Part shown: positions 34,386-41,444 of the stretch, piece by piece | How the letters are laid out: each line of letters opens with the position of its first letter | Numbering within the stretch: the stretch's first letter is position 1 | Assembly (NCBI GenBank): GCA_947178145.1 | Contig: CAMWXE010000033.1 | Location: 1 to 53,184 of the forward strand | DNA from: an uncultured Lachnospiraceae bacterium | GTDB lineage: Bacteria; Bacillota; Clostridia; Lachnospirales; Lachnospiraceae | Direction: 5' to 3' | Length of the DNA: 53,184 nucleotides | Notes under the pieces: generated by a model | The model's input: the letters and a program-made list of their open reading frames with translations, nothing else | What the model was told of the DNA's origin: nothing | Databases searched by the model: none | Translations under genes and position numbers: made by a program

Positions 34386-36950
34386 TTACATTAAAACAGT
34401 ATTTTTTACATACTCATGTACTTTTTGTCCGCAGCTCCCGTCATTATTTGCTGCAATATCCTTATATGATATAATTTGCCTCTCTCTGTGAAACTGCTGC
34501 CCTGTAATATTTCCGTCCAAAAAATCCTTCAATGAATTAAATGCGTTTTCACAACAACAGTATTTCAACCACTGAGAACAGTCATTAAAACCGTCCTCAT
34601 GCTGTTTTAGTTCTTCCACATTAAACTTGATATCAATTTCATCTAGTTTGTTTTTTTCGATGTCAAATTCATAAAGCTTCCTTTTGGGACGATAAAACAG
34701 CCTATACTTATCCTTTCCCGCAACCGGCTGTATAAGCGCATACTTTCCTTTTGTATGGAAATATTCTATAGAAACAGCCTCCATTTCCTCTTTGTCCGGA
34801 ACTGGCACATCCCATTTGGAAAATACTCCCGTTTCCGTATCTAATTTTATGTCCATATTCCCCCAATTTTGTGTAAAATAGATTGTATTTCCGATAAATG
34901 CCCAACTACCTAGTGGATGCTCATCCGTTGGTGTTTTATAGATTGGATGGATACATTCAAAACCATCGGGGAATCCTGTATATTCCCTAACAGCTCCCGT
35001 TTTAGGATTCCAATTCAGCACTGTCTGCCCCCTGTACGGCCGCATCCATATGCTGTTATTTTTTCCAATCATAGTAGCATATCCGCCCTTGTTTCGAATG
35101 TTCAATTCAAGTACTTTGGATTTCCCTCTTTCTATATCGAGTACATATATATAACTGTTCATCGGCGATGATATATACAACATACCATCCATAATCCAAG
35201 AGCCTCCTGCCACTTTCTCGTTGCGCTCATTAATCTTTACAAACACGCTTATATTCTCTTCAAGATATTGTATTTTGTTGGTTTCTGTATCATATATTAC
35301 TAATGCCGAATAGTTGAGCGGCAGCAGAATAAGGTATTTTTCATATGGCCATGCATCAAAAAAAGCGCCACTGCTACTACCGTTTCGTTTCTCTAGTTCA
35401 ACTTTTCTTTCAATTTCTTTGTCATTGATTACAAGAATATCTTGTGCATTTCTCGGGCATACATATTTTTTTCCGTTAATCTCATACACTCCCAAATAAT
35501 ATGACCCACCTGTGTATTCCGACAAATCGCAAAAATATTGATAATCATATTGATATGGTTCTGATATGTACAATTTGTTTCCCTGCGTAATGCAAAAACG
35601 ATCCCCTTCAATGTAATTGAACATTGTTCCCGGAATATTTGCACCTCTCCAGCTATCCTCTTTCGGCAAACTATGAATCTGATTGCTCAAAATAAACATC
35701 GGTTTCCCCACAATACCAAACACAGAAGTCACCGACGTTCCCGAATCCCCAATATACGCATCACTCCAGGATATCGCATCCGTCATATCCGGCGTATCGT
35801 CAAAAATACCGATATCATTTTCAATATAATACCTCTTGATCCGCTCAAACTCTGCCTTATAACCTGGACGCATGGAATCAAACGTTGATTCCAGTAGCGG
35901 ATGTGGCCTCCAAAGAATGCAAGCGTCATCTCTTCCCTTAAACGTATCAAAAACATACCGCAGCTTTTTCAAAAAAGCTTCCGTGTCACCAAGCATACCG
36001 CCAATGCTAGTATTATAAAAATACACCTTCCTGCCTTCCATCTTCCTCTTCCACTCTGTTGGCGGTTCCGGCGGATTCTTACATTTATTAATAATCCTGT
36101 CAAACTTCGGGCTTCCAAACGGCAGGAACTTCTTATCAGGTATCCTTTCATCAAAATAATCTCTGAACATCGGCGCCTGCGTCACAATATAATCTGCATT
36201 AAAATATACAGGCAGCGTCCTCTGTCCCTCACTCATACCGCCTGTCGTGCTATAATATGGCACATATACAAGACATTCTGTATATTTCTTTAAATTTGAA
36301 GAATAGAATCTCGGATGTACACTTGTGACAAGATTCCAGTCGTCATAAGGGCTGTGTATGTAGATAACATCCGGTCTGATATTCTCAAAGTCATATTTCT
36401 GCCAATCTATAATCTCTATATCCTTTGGATAGTCCTGTCCATCATAATACATCTGCCCGAGACTATGGTCCGGATTTAGATTGTAATACGGAATCGGAAC
36501 ACAATATGCGTCGCAGTCCGGATCAGCCTTTGCAGCAAGATAGATGCTCTCCAAGCTGTCCCACATAGACGCTTTATAAGGAAAGAATACGATCTCTTTC
36601 CTTACGGCAATGTCATTCCTTACACCATTCTCTATTTTTACAAGCTGCTTGCGCAGTGTCTTGTATGCTTTGTTTCCATTGGTATTTCCGTTGGTTATGT
36701 CTTCATAAATCTTAAACAGCAGCTCACAGTATTCTTCAAGACGTTGTACACAAATGTGTTTTTCACCTTCCAGCTTCTCGATGATCTCTCCAAGAGATAC
36801 TGCTGTTGTCTGGCTATCTGTAAGCATGTTTTGGGCATAGACATGATTTCCCTGTGCCAGCGCTTCTTTTATTTCCTCGTGAGCCTCCTGCAGACTGTTT
36901 AAAATATCGAGTATTTCTTTTTTCTGCGTTTTTCTCATTCGATGAACCAT
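34386..36950 (-). CDS. large glycerophosphotransferase family protein with C-terminal beta-propeller-like region
   Basis: 854 residues in three parts. Residues about 1-110 are helical and charged, a likely coiled coil (ILDILNSLQEAHEEIKEALA). Residues about 115-440 resemble a CDP-glycerol glycerophosphotransferase C-lobe: VIYIHSPYDDWN, KKFLPFGSPKFDRI, ILWRPHPLLEST and AISWSDAYIGDSGTSVTSVF, the analogue of the TDYSS motif. Residues about 450-770 have repeated beta-rich segments such as SWIMDGMLYISSPMNSYIYV and SWAFIGNTIYFTQNWGNM, suggesting a beta-propeller for binding polymer or partner. No N-terminal signal. It is the first gene of the glycan locus on this strand. The start may be this ATG or one four codons in; the AAAGGAG spacing is poor for both. 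Confidence 0.8.
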   Translation of the reverse strand: MVHRMRKTQKKEILDILNSLQEAHEEIKEALAQGNHVYAQNMLTDSQTTAVSLGEIIEKLEGEKHICVQRLEEYCELLFKIYEDITNGNTNGNKAYKTLRKQLVKIENGVRNDIAVRKEIVFFPYKASMWDSLESIYLAAKADPDCDAYCVPIPYYNLNPDHSLGQMYYDGQDYPKDIEIIDWQKYDFENIRPDVIYIHSPYDDWNLVTSVHPRFYSSNLKKYTECLVYVPYYSTTGGMSEGQRTLPVYFNADYIVTQAPMFRDYFDERIPDKKFLPFGSPKFDRIINKCKNPPEPPTEWKRKMEGRKVYFYNTSIGGMLGDTEAFLKKLRYVFDTFKGRDDACILWRPHPLLESTFDSMRPGYKAEFERIKRYYIENDIGIFDDTPDMTDAISWSDAYIGDSGTSVTSVFGIVGKPMFILSNQIHSLPKEDSWRGANIPGTMFNYIEGDRFCITQGNKLYISEPYQYDYQYFCDLSEYTGGSYYLGVYEINGKKYVCPRNAQDILVINDKEIERKVELEKRNGSSSGAFFDAWPYEKYLILLPLNYSALVIYDTETNKIQYLEENISVFVKINERNEKVAGGSWIMDGMLYISSPMNSYIYVLDIERGKSKVLELNIRNKGGYATMIGKNNSIWMRPYRGQTVLNWNPKTGAVREYTGFPDGFECIHPIYKTPTDEHPLGSWAFIGNTIYFTQNWGNMDIKLDTETGVFSKWDVPVPDKEEMEAVSIEYFHTKGKYALIQPVAGKDKYRLFYRPKRKLYEFDIEKNKLDEIDIKFNVEELKQHEDGFNDCSQWLKYCCCENAFNSLKDFLDGNITGQQFHRERQIISYKDIAANNDGSCGQKVHEYVKNTVLM

Positions 36951-37330
36951 GCTCCTTTCACAGTTGCTTCCTCTCCATTACTTCTTACATTCTCTTCTGT
37001 TCTAAACAAATCGCACCTGCAATATCCGCGCACAGCCTTCAAATGCCATGCGCACATGCAGTGGATAAATAGGGAACCACAGCCGCCCGTTTGGACGGTG
37101 CCAAATCAGCTGTTTGGCTTCGTGCCCTGCTACTCTTAGTCTTCATTTAATTGAAGAACCAAGTTCACGGAACACAGGCGTACCTGTTTTTGTATATCCC
37201 CAACGCCTTTTTTGCTTTTATGTCAAGATACCGTCTGCCACAGTCCGCATTGTCTCTGCTGACGCAAATCCATTTACGGTAAAACCGGACTTTCCAATCG
37301 GTTCATCTTCCAAACGGATCGTATGACCAC
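36951..37330 (-). ncRNA. structured non-coding stretch 3' of the TnpB-like gene, candidate guide-RNA scaffold
   Basis: 380 bases without a credible gene. Read in the direction of the upstream TnpB-like gene, it holds several compact hairpins in order: ACAGG(TACG)CCTGT at 37174-37187, TCTTCA(ATTAAA)TGAAGA at 37140-37157, GCCAAA(CAGCTGA)TTTGGC at 37100-37118 and CCGT(CCAA)ACGG at 37087-37098. TnpB guide RNAs (omega-RNAs) are made from exactly this position, just past or overlapping the tnpB 3' end. Whether an RNA exists, its ends and any guide segment are not visible. Confidence 0.4.
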
Positions 37331-38761
37331 TTATTTTTCTGTATGCTCTTTGATAATTCCTTCCTCTTTCTCCTGCGGGAACTGCTTGTTGAGCTGCTTT
37401 CCTGTTTTCCCTCTGTTTAAGGCATTTTTTGCTCCGTTTACTTTTTTATTTTCTTCGTACCCGCAGACCGGACATTGAAAGGTTTCACCTTCAATATATC
37501 CTTTTTGCCCACAGACACTACAGTCCGTACCAATCCCTTTTCCAATCACTTCTATCGTTCTGATACCGTTATCCTGACATTTCCACTGTATCCGTTCTGT
37601 CACAAAGCCTTTCTTCCACATTCTGAGAAAATAGGTATCGCCTGTGCCTTTCATGGACATGCCCGGATTGCGTGGGAGCTTTGCCATATAGATTACTTCT
37701 GGTTTTTCCATTTCTAACATTCTGTTGATTTCCATATTTACATAATTCTTAAGGGCAGCATCCATTTTTGCTTTATATGCCATGTATCTTTTTGTGTCAG
37801 ATGTTTTTGCCTTTCCATTTCGACGCATTTCTTCCAGTATATAATCAGAAATTTCATTCTGCATTTTTCCAAACGCACTGCCATAAACATTTCCTGTGCT
37901 TGTTGTAATCATGTTCCACAAACCGAGTGAAATTCCGATTTCATTTATGTAATCTTCATGCTGTCTTATATTTACAAAGAGCGGTACAATAATTTCAATT
38001 GTTCTCTTTTGCGGGTTCAATTTTATATCAAGTATCCTGTCGTATACATTCTTATCAGTCAGCGGTATGAACATCCTCTTCCTGTTTATTTTGGTCGTAA
38101 GAAATATTCCATGCTCTCCGTCCAGCTCTCCGTATCTGTATCCTTGCATTTTTATGGAGAAATATGTTTCATTCTCTGTATGCTGTCTGCGCAGTCTCTT
38201 TCTGGCCTGTCTGCATATATACCTGTTGAGGTTTCTGACACGTTGCTCACGCTCATCACCAAGCTCCGCTAAAATCATTTCATATTTGGGCTGGATTTCC
38301 TTTGGTACTGATACCGGTTTTCCGTTGAGTATATTTTCAAAGCATCCGCTTACCTTGACCGCAAAACGAATATAATGCCTGTCCTGCGGCGAAAACCGTT
38401 CATTTTTACCAGCTGCATCATTGATACCGCTTTTTACCTGCGCCCACATGATCCTGATGTCTCCCAGCGCCCGATCCATAGCTGCGGAAAAGTACACGCT
38501 TGGAAGCCCTATTTTCTCCCTAAATCCAGCTTCCTTTACTTCTGCTTCTATCGTATAGCCGGGATATAGTTTTTCAAGACTTTTAATGCTTCCATACCTT
38601 TGATATATGTAATTCTTTGTTACCATGCAGCCATGTCCGATTTCCATGAGTGTATCCATATTTTCACTGCTGATTTTTCCTTTGCTGTACTGGTGTATGG
38701 CCTTGCATATTTTTTTGCTATCACTAGCCAGCTGTCCCGCTATTGTCCCTTTTTTAGGCAT
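37331..38761 (-). CDS. TnpB-like protein with substituted RuvC active site (nuclease-dead)
   Basis: 476 residues, longer than typical TnpB (about 400). The C-terminal half follows the TnpB RuvC/zinc-ribbon order, but the catalytic acids are gone. RuvC I reads EIGISLGLWNMITTSTG, with Ser278 where Asp is expected. RuvC II reads VIYMAKL, with Ala360 for Glu. RuvC III reads EENKKVNGAKNAL, with Lys440 for Asp. The four zinc-ribbon Cys (414, 417, 430, 433) remain, and the rest of the frame is intact without stops, so the fold seems maintained. Nuclease-dead TnpB relatives (TldR) act as RNA-guided repressors. It lies just beyond one end of a recombinase-containing inverted-repeat segment. The ribosome site is AAGGA. 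Confidence 0.8.
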   Translation of the reverse strand: MPKKGTIAGQLASDSKKICKAIHQYSKGKISSENMDTLMEIGHGCMVTKNYIYQRYGSIKSLEKLYPGYTIEAEVKEAGFREKIGLPSVYFSAAMDRALGDIRIMWAQVKSGINDAAGKNERFSPQDRHYIRFAVKVSGCFENILNGKPVSVPKEIQPKYEMILAELGDEREQRVRNLNRYICRQARKRLRRQHTENETYFSIKMQGYRYGELDGEHGIFLTTKINRKRMFIPLTDKNVYDRILDIKLNPQKRTIEIIVPLFVNIRQHEDYINEIGISLGLWNMITTSTGNVYGSAFGKMQNEISDYILEEMRRNGKAKTSDTKRYMAYKAKMDAALKNYVNMEINRMLEMEKPEVIYMAKLPRNPGMSMKGTGDTYFLRMWKKGFVTERIQWKCQDNGIRTIEVIGKGIGTDCSVCGQKGYIEGETFQCPVCGYEENKKVNGAKNALNRGKTGKQLNKQFPQEKEEGIIKEHTEK

Positions 38762-38855
38762 TCCTTCTTTCCTTTCAATAACTTTAACGCTTACCAGTCA
38801 GCCAATAAAACTCAACATTTTCCGTCCGTTTTTGGTATACTGTCTTATGAACAGA

Positions 38856-38884
38856 TTTTCTCAGAATACAACCATCTGAGAAAG
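38856..38884 (-). repeat. 29-base inverted repeat, left copy (recombination-site-like)
   Basis: Perfect reverse complement of 40341-40369 over 29 bases. Each copy is itself a dyad: a nine-base arm TTTCTCAGA, a non-palindromic nine-base centre TGGTTGTAT, and the arm TCTGAGAAA (minus-strand reading here). Arm-spacer-arm sites of this kind are used by tyrosine recombinases. This copy lies between the recombinase stop codon and the TnpB-like gene. Confidence 0.85.
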
Positions 38885-38917
38885 AACGCCTAAAATACTG
38901 AAAATAATAGGAAAAAG

Positions 38918-40087
38918 TTAACCTGCCCTACCCTTAATCTGACCATGAATTTTTTCATAAAAGTCGAATAATCTTTCCACATGCCTGCGTTTGGTATCAA
39001 TTGACGGGTGCATATAATAATTGAGTGTAATCTTTATACTGGAATGTCCAAGCATTTCACATAAAGATTTTGTATCTACGCCGCCTTCAACGCAGTTCGT
39101 AGCATATGTATGACGAAGCGTGTGAAAATTCTTATAAGCGACTCCCACTTCCTCGAGGATTTTCCTATAATGGTTCCTCATTGTCCGAGGATCAAGCGGT
39201 CTGCCGCCACCGAATATATATTCCTTATCATCCCAAAAGCCCATCAGCAGCTTTATGATGGAATCCGGAAGGGGAATCTCACGCATGGAATGGCTGCTTT
39301 TGGGCGCAGTTTCCACTAAGGCGGTCTTTGTTTTGACACCTTCCACATATAACCGCTGTACCGTCCTTTTTATGGTAAGCGTTTTATTGTCCCAATCAAT
39401 GTCCGACCATTTCAGGGCACAAAGTTCCCCTATGCGCAATCCCGTAAATAGGCATAGTAGTACCGCCATCTTAAAAAGATCCGTCTGACAGTAAAGCGTC
39501 GCAAGCAGCTTCGCCTGTTCCGATTCCGTAAATATTTTCACCGATTTCGGACACGTGCCAAACGCTGGTCTGTTTACAGAAGGCAGTATTATGGAATAAC
39601 GCGCAGAGGCATATTTCAGAATCTTGTTTAATACACAGTAAATCCCTTTTTGCGTATTGCACGAGAGCACGCCTGCCTGTAAGTGGTCAGAAATCTTTTC
39701 TTCAATTAGAGATTCAGTCAGTTCATCAAGTCTTATTCCGCCAAGTGCTTTCTTAAGATGCGTGTGATAAATCATGTTGTATTTTTCAGAGGTTGACGGT
39801 TTTAAGCCATTATTTGCCTTTACCGCATCCAGCCATTCCTCAGCCGCTATTTTAAATAAAACATCTTTGGATATGTCCTGTTCCGGTTTCTTAATACCTG
39901 AACTCGTTTTCTCAATCAGGTGTTCCAACCGATATATGATACCGGCGCGCTTCTTTTTTGCTTCATCATAGGTATGTCCATATACGGATTTTACAATCTT
40001 TTTTTCTTTCTGGACATCATATACTATGTAGCGTGCTTCCCAACGTCCGTCTTTGCGTTTCCTGATGTTTTCTCCGTGTCTTCCCAT
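38918..40087 (-). CDS. tyrosine recombinase / site-specific integrase
   Basis: A phage-integrase-family recombinase. The N-terminal arm-binding type start MGRHGENIRKRKDGRWEARY is followed by a SAM-like core-binding domain (about 75-175) and a catalytic domain with FTGLRIGELCALKW (first Arg, residue 218 from this start), HTLRHTYAT (His322, Arg325), LGHSSIKITL (His348) and YYMH (nucleophile Tyr358). All catalytic residues are present, so it should be active. The start at 40087 has AAGGAG six bases upstream; an ATG at 40129 with AGGA is also possible. The gene sits entirely between two inverted 29-base repeats. Confidence 0.9.
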   Translation of the reverse strand: MGRHGENIRKRKDGRWEARYIVYDVQKEKKIVKSVYGHTYDEAKKKRAGIIYRLEHLIEKTSSGIKKPEQDISKDVLFKIAAEEWLDAVKANNGLKPSTSEKYNMIYHTHLKKALGGIRLDELTESLIEEKISDHLQAGVLSCNTQKGIYCVLNKILKYASARYSIILPSVNRPAFGTCPKSVKIFTESEQAKLLATLYCQTDLFKMAVLLCLFTGLRIGELCALKWSDIDWDNKTLTIKRTVQRLYVEGVKTKTALVETAPKSSHSMREIPLPDSIIKLLMGFWDDKEYIFGGGRPLDPRTMRNHYRKILEEVGVAYKNFHTLRHTYATNCVEGGVDTKSLCEMLGHSSIKITLNYYMHPSIDTKRRHVERLFDFYEKIHGQIKGRAG

Positions 40088-40164
40088 TATCTTCTCCTTT
40101 TCATCTTCTGTTTTACTAAAAAACGACATAGCGTTTCCTGCGATTTTTGACCATGAATCTGACC

Positions 40165-40193
40165 ATATAACACCACGATTATTTCATTTTCAA
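40165..40193 (-). promoter_or_regulatory. promoter of the tyrosine recombinase
   Basis: Minus-strand TTGAAA and TTATAT (or TATATG, one base further) separated by 17 bases. The predicted start near 40158 is just upstream of the recombinase translation start. It lies inside the inverted-repeat segment. Confidence 0.55.
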
Positions 40194-40270
40194 CCTAAAT
40201 GAATCCCCCCTTTTTTATCATATTTTCATGCCTTTCCAAAATTTTGAAACATTCTTTTATGGGAAAAGGG

Positions 40271-40299
40271 TTGTAAAGTCATAAATTTTGTGGTAGAAT
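40271..40299 (+). promoter_or_regulatory. strong outward sigma-A-type promoter inside the inverted-repeat segment
   Basis: TTGTAA, 17 bases, TAGAAT, with an extended TG two bases before the -10. The predicted start is near 40306, just inside the right repeat, reading out of the segment towards 40507. It does not drive the recombinase, which is on the other strand. Confidence 0.6.
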
Positions 40300-40317
40300 T
40301 ATGCCAATTGAACGAAA

Positions 40318-40344
40318 AAAGGATAAATACAAAAAATATCCTTT
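40318..40344. other. hairpin AAAGGATA/TATCCTTT next to the right inverted repeat
   Basis: A perfect eight-base inverted repeat with an 11-base loop, abutting and slightly overlapping the right 29-base repeat. On the minus strand it is followed by a T run and could act as a terminator insulating the recombinase from upstream transcription. On the plus strand it would lie in the 5' leader of the outward transcript. Confidence 0.45.
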
Positions 40345-40369
40345 CTCAGATGGTTGTATTCTGAGAAAA
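40341..40369 (+). repeat. 29-base inverted repeat, right copy (recombination-site-like)
   Basis: Plus-strand copy of the site at 38856-38884, identical over 29 bases in inverted orientation. Arms are at 40342-40350 and 40360-40368 around the centre TGGTTGTAT. Confidence 0.85.
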
Positions 40370-40506
40370 AACATAAAAGGTATCCGATGACATTTCATGG
40401 CTGTCTCTTATTTTATCCCATGTCAAGCAGTTTGACAAAAAACAGATTGATTTAGTTCCCCTTTTCAACCCAAAAGTGTATGATAAATAAAAAAAAGGAA
40501 TTGGCT

Positions 40507-40587
40507 ATGGATAAATTGCAAACGAAATCAGGTTTTACACGTAAACTTAAGCTGATACTGGCATTGGCGGATGATCTGATAAGATAA
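40507..40587 (+). CDS. 26-residue small ORF downstream of the outward promoter
   Basis: ATG to TAA in the plus direction, reading MDKLQTKSGFTRKLKLILAL then ADDLIR. An AAAAGGA ribosome site lies seven bases before the ATG. The peptide is basic and amphipathic in its middle. It is the first translatable unit after the outward promoter at 40271-40299, about 200 bases downstream, and the only plus-strand candidate gene in the window apart from the tRNA. No family recognised. It could be a leader or regulatory peptide, or chance. Confidence 0.35.
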   Translation: MDKLQTKSGFTRKLKLILALADDLIR

Positions 40588-40867
40588 AATCCCCCGATGA
40601 TGGGGGAAAGGGGGAATTATGCCCAAAAACTGGTATTTAGTTCTAATTTACTTTTCTGCTGATTCTCAGGATTTATTTTGCTCTGACCTAAAGCTGCGTT
40701 ATCAGGCATAAATAGAGCGCTTACAGTATCTTGCGGCAGGAACAGCCCTGTAAGGCGCAGGATATGGGGCGATCACAGACAGGGCGGCGGAATAGGCACA
40801 CCGCCTATTACCGCCGCCCTGTTTCGGGTTTTCATCAGCCCGACAAACTGGATTTTTTCTTTCTTAA
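40588..40867. other. gap with a strong hairpin, no gene
   Basis: About 280 bases between the small ORF and the Imm51 gene, together with 40370-40506 the largest gene-free stretch in the window. Base composition shifts to GC-rich around 40730-40830. Apart from the hairpin at 40780-40821, nothing coding is convincing. It looks like a remnant of mobile DNA, but no recognisable protein remains. Confidence 0.4.
40780..40833 (+). terminator. strong GC-rich hairpin terminator
   Basis: An 18-base-pair stem (CAGGGCGGCGGAATAGGC pairing with GCCTATT and CCGCCGCCCTG with one bulged A), loop about five bases, followed on the plus strand by TTTCGGGTTTTC. It would end a transcript from the outward promoter and small ORF. 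On the minus strand there is no T run. Confidence 0.55.
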
Positions 40868-41230
40868 TCAATATTCGTCACATTCAGTCCGACTGAATAT
40901 GTCCGAAATTAAGGTTTTATCTTCACACGCTTTCTTGAAAAGAAGAATAAAGTTTGCCAACGCTTCTTTGTCCTCTGAATTGGCGCAGAACATATCTGCT
41001 TCGGGGTCAAAAGTAATTGTATCTCGTAACTCCGGACATCTTTCATTCAAAAATGTATGAGCCAAACTGGCCCAATCATAACCATTACCTATGAAACCAT
41101 CGTCTGCACGTGCGTCAAAAATATCTTGCAGGTATTCTTCACCTACAGTTAAACAAACTGATGCGCCTGTGCTTAGCTTCACCCAATAAAAAGGTTTAAT
41201 TTCCATTTCAAACTGTTCTGTAATTTCCAT
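40868..41230 (-). CDS. Imm51 family immunity protein (orphan)
   Basis: 120 residues resembling immunity family 51 of polymorphic toxin systems: FYWVKLSTGASVCLTVGEEY, GNGYDWASLAHTFLNERCPE and ITFDPEADMFCANSEDKEAL, then LFKKACED. Such proteins neutralise a cognate toxin in the cytoplasm. No toxin gene is next to it, so it is an orphan, either protecting against neighbours' toxins or left behind by a mobile element. A GAAAGGAGAGAG site precedes the ATG, and it has its own promoter. Inserted accessory DNA lies on its left and core genes on its right. Confidence 0.78.
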   Translation of the reverse strand: MEITEQFEMEIKPFYWVKLSTGASVCLTVGEEYLQDIFDARADDGFIGNGYDWASLAHTFLNERCPELRDTITFDPEADMFCANSEDKEALANFILLFKKACEDKTLISDIFSRTECDEY

Positions 41231-41267
41231 TTTCTCTCTCCTTTCAAATCCCGGTTTGTCAATTCAG

Positions 41268-41296
41268 AGTATAGCACATCTCCCCGCTGAAATCAA
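41268..41296 (-). promoter_or_regulatory. promoter of the Imm51 gene
   Basis: Minus-strand TTGATT, 17 bases, TATACT. The predicted start is about 30 bases upstream of the ATG at 41230. An inverted repeat GGTTTG...CAAACC brackets the -10 region and could be an operator. Confidence 0.6.
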
Positions 41297-41321
41297 ACCC
41301 TGTTCTATATCCGTACCGACT

Positions 41322-41360
41322 ATCCAGACGCTCTTAAACCCTTGGCCGTCTGGATTTTTG
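41322..41360 (+). terminator. hairpin with T run between Imm51 and serine hydrolase genes
   Basis: Perfect nine-base stem ATCCAGACG / CGTCTGGAT with a 16-base loop, followed on the plus strand by TTTTTG. On the minus strand it lacks a T run, yet it lies about 90 bases after the serine hydrolase stop, so its real direction is uncertain. Confidence 0.4.
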
Positions 41361-41444
41361 CTTTCAAACGATACGTTTTCTCACAGAATGCGCACTCCTG
41401 ACCTGTGAACAGTAGCGAAGCCCTACACTGTTTTCCGGCTGTTT

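Larger units (their letters stand above)
38856..40369. mobile_element. candidate self-invertible promoter cassette carrying its own tyrosine recombinase
   Basis: A 1514-base segment bounded by perfect inverted 29-base repeats, encoding an intact tyrosine recombinase and containing two divergent promoter-like sequences. Recombination between inverted sites inverts the DNA between them. In the present state the outward promoter at 40271-40299 points right, towards a 26-codon ORF. After inversion its start point would lie about 160 bases upstream of the TnpB-like gene, pointing into it. Inversion has not been observed; a transposon with terminal inverted repeats is the main alternative. Confidence 0.6.

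Noticed and set aside
38856..40369. attL/attR of an integrated element
   Set aside because: Attachment-site duplications from integration are direct repeats; these are inverted, which favours inversion or terminal repeats.
40731..41060. 109-codon plus-strand ORF
   Set aside because: Runs antisense through the Imm51 gene and across a GC-rich hairpin; no ribosome site or domain.
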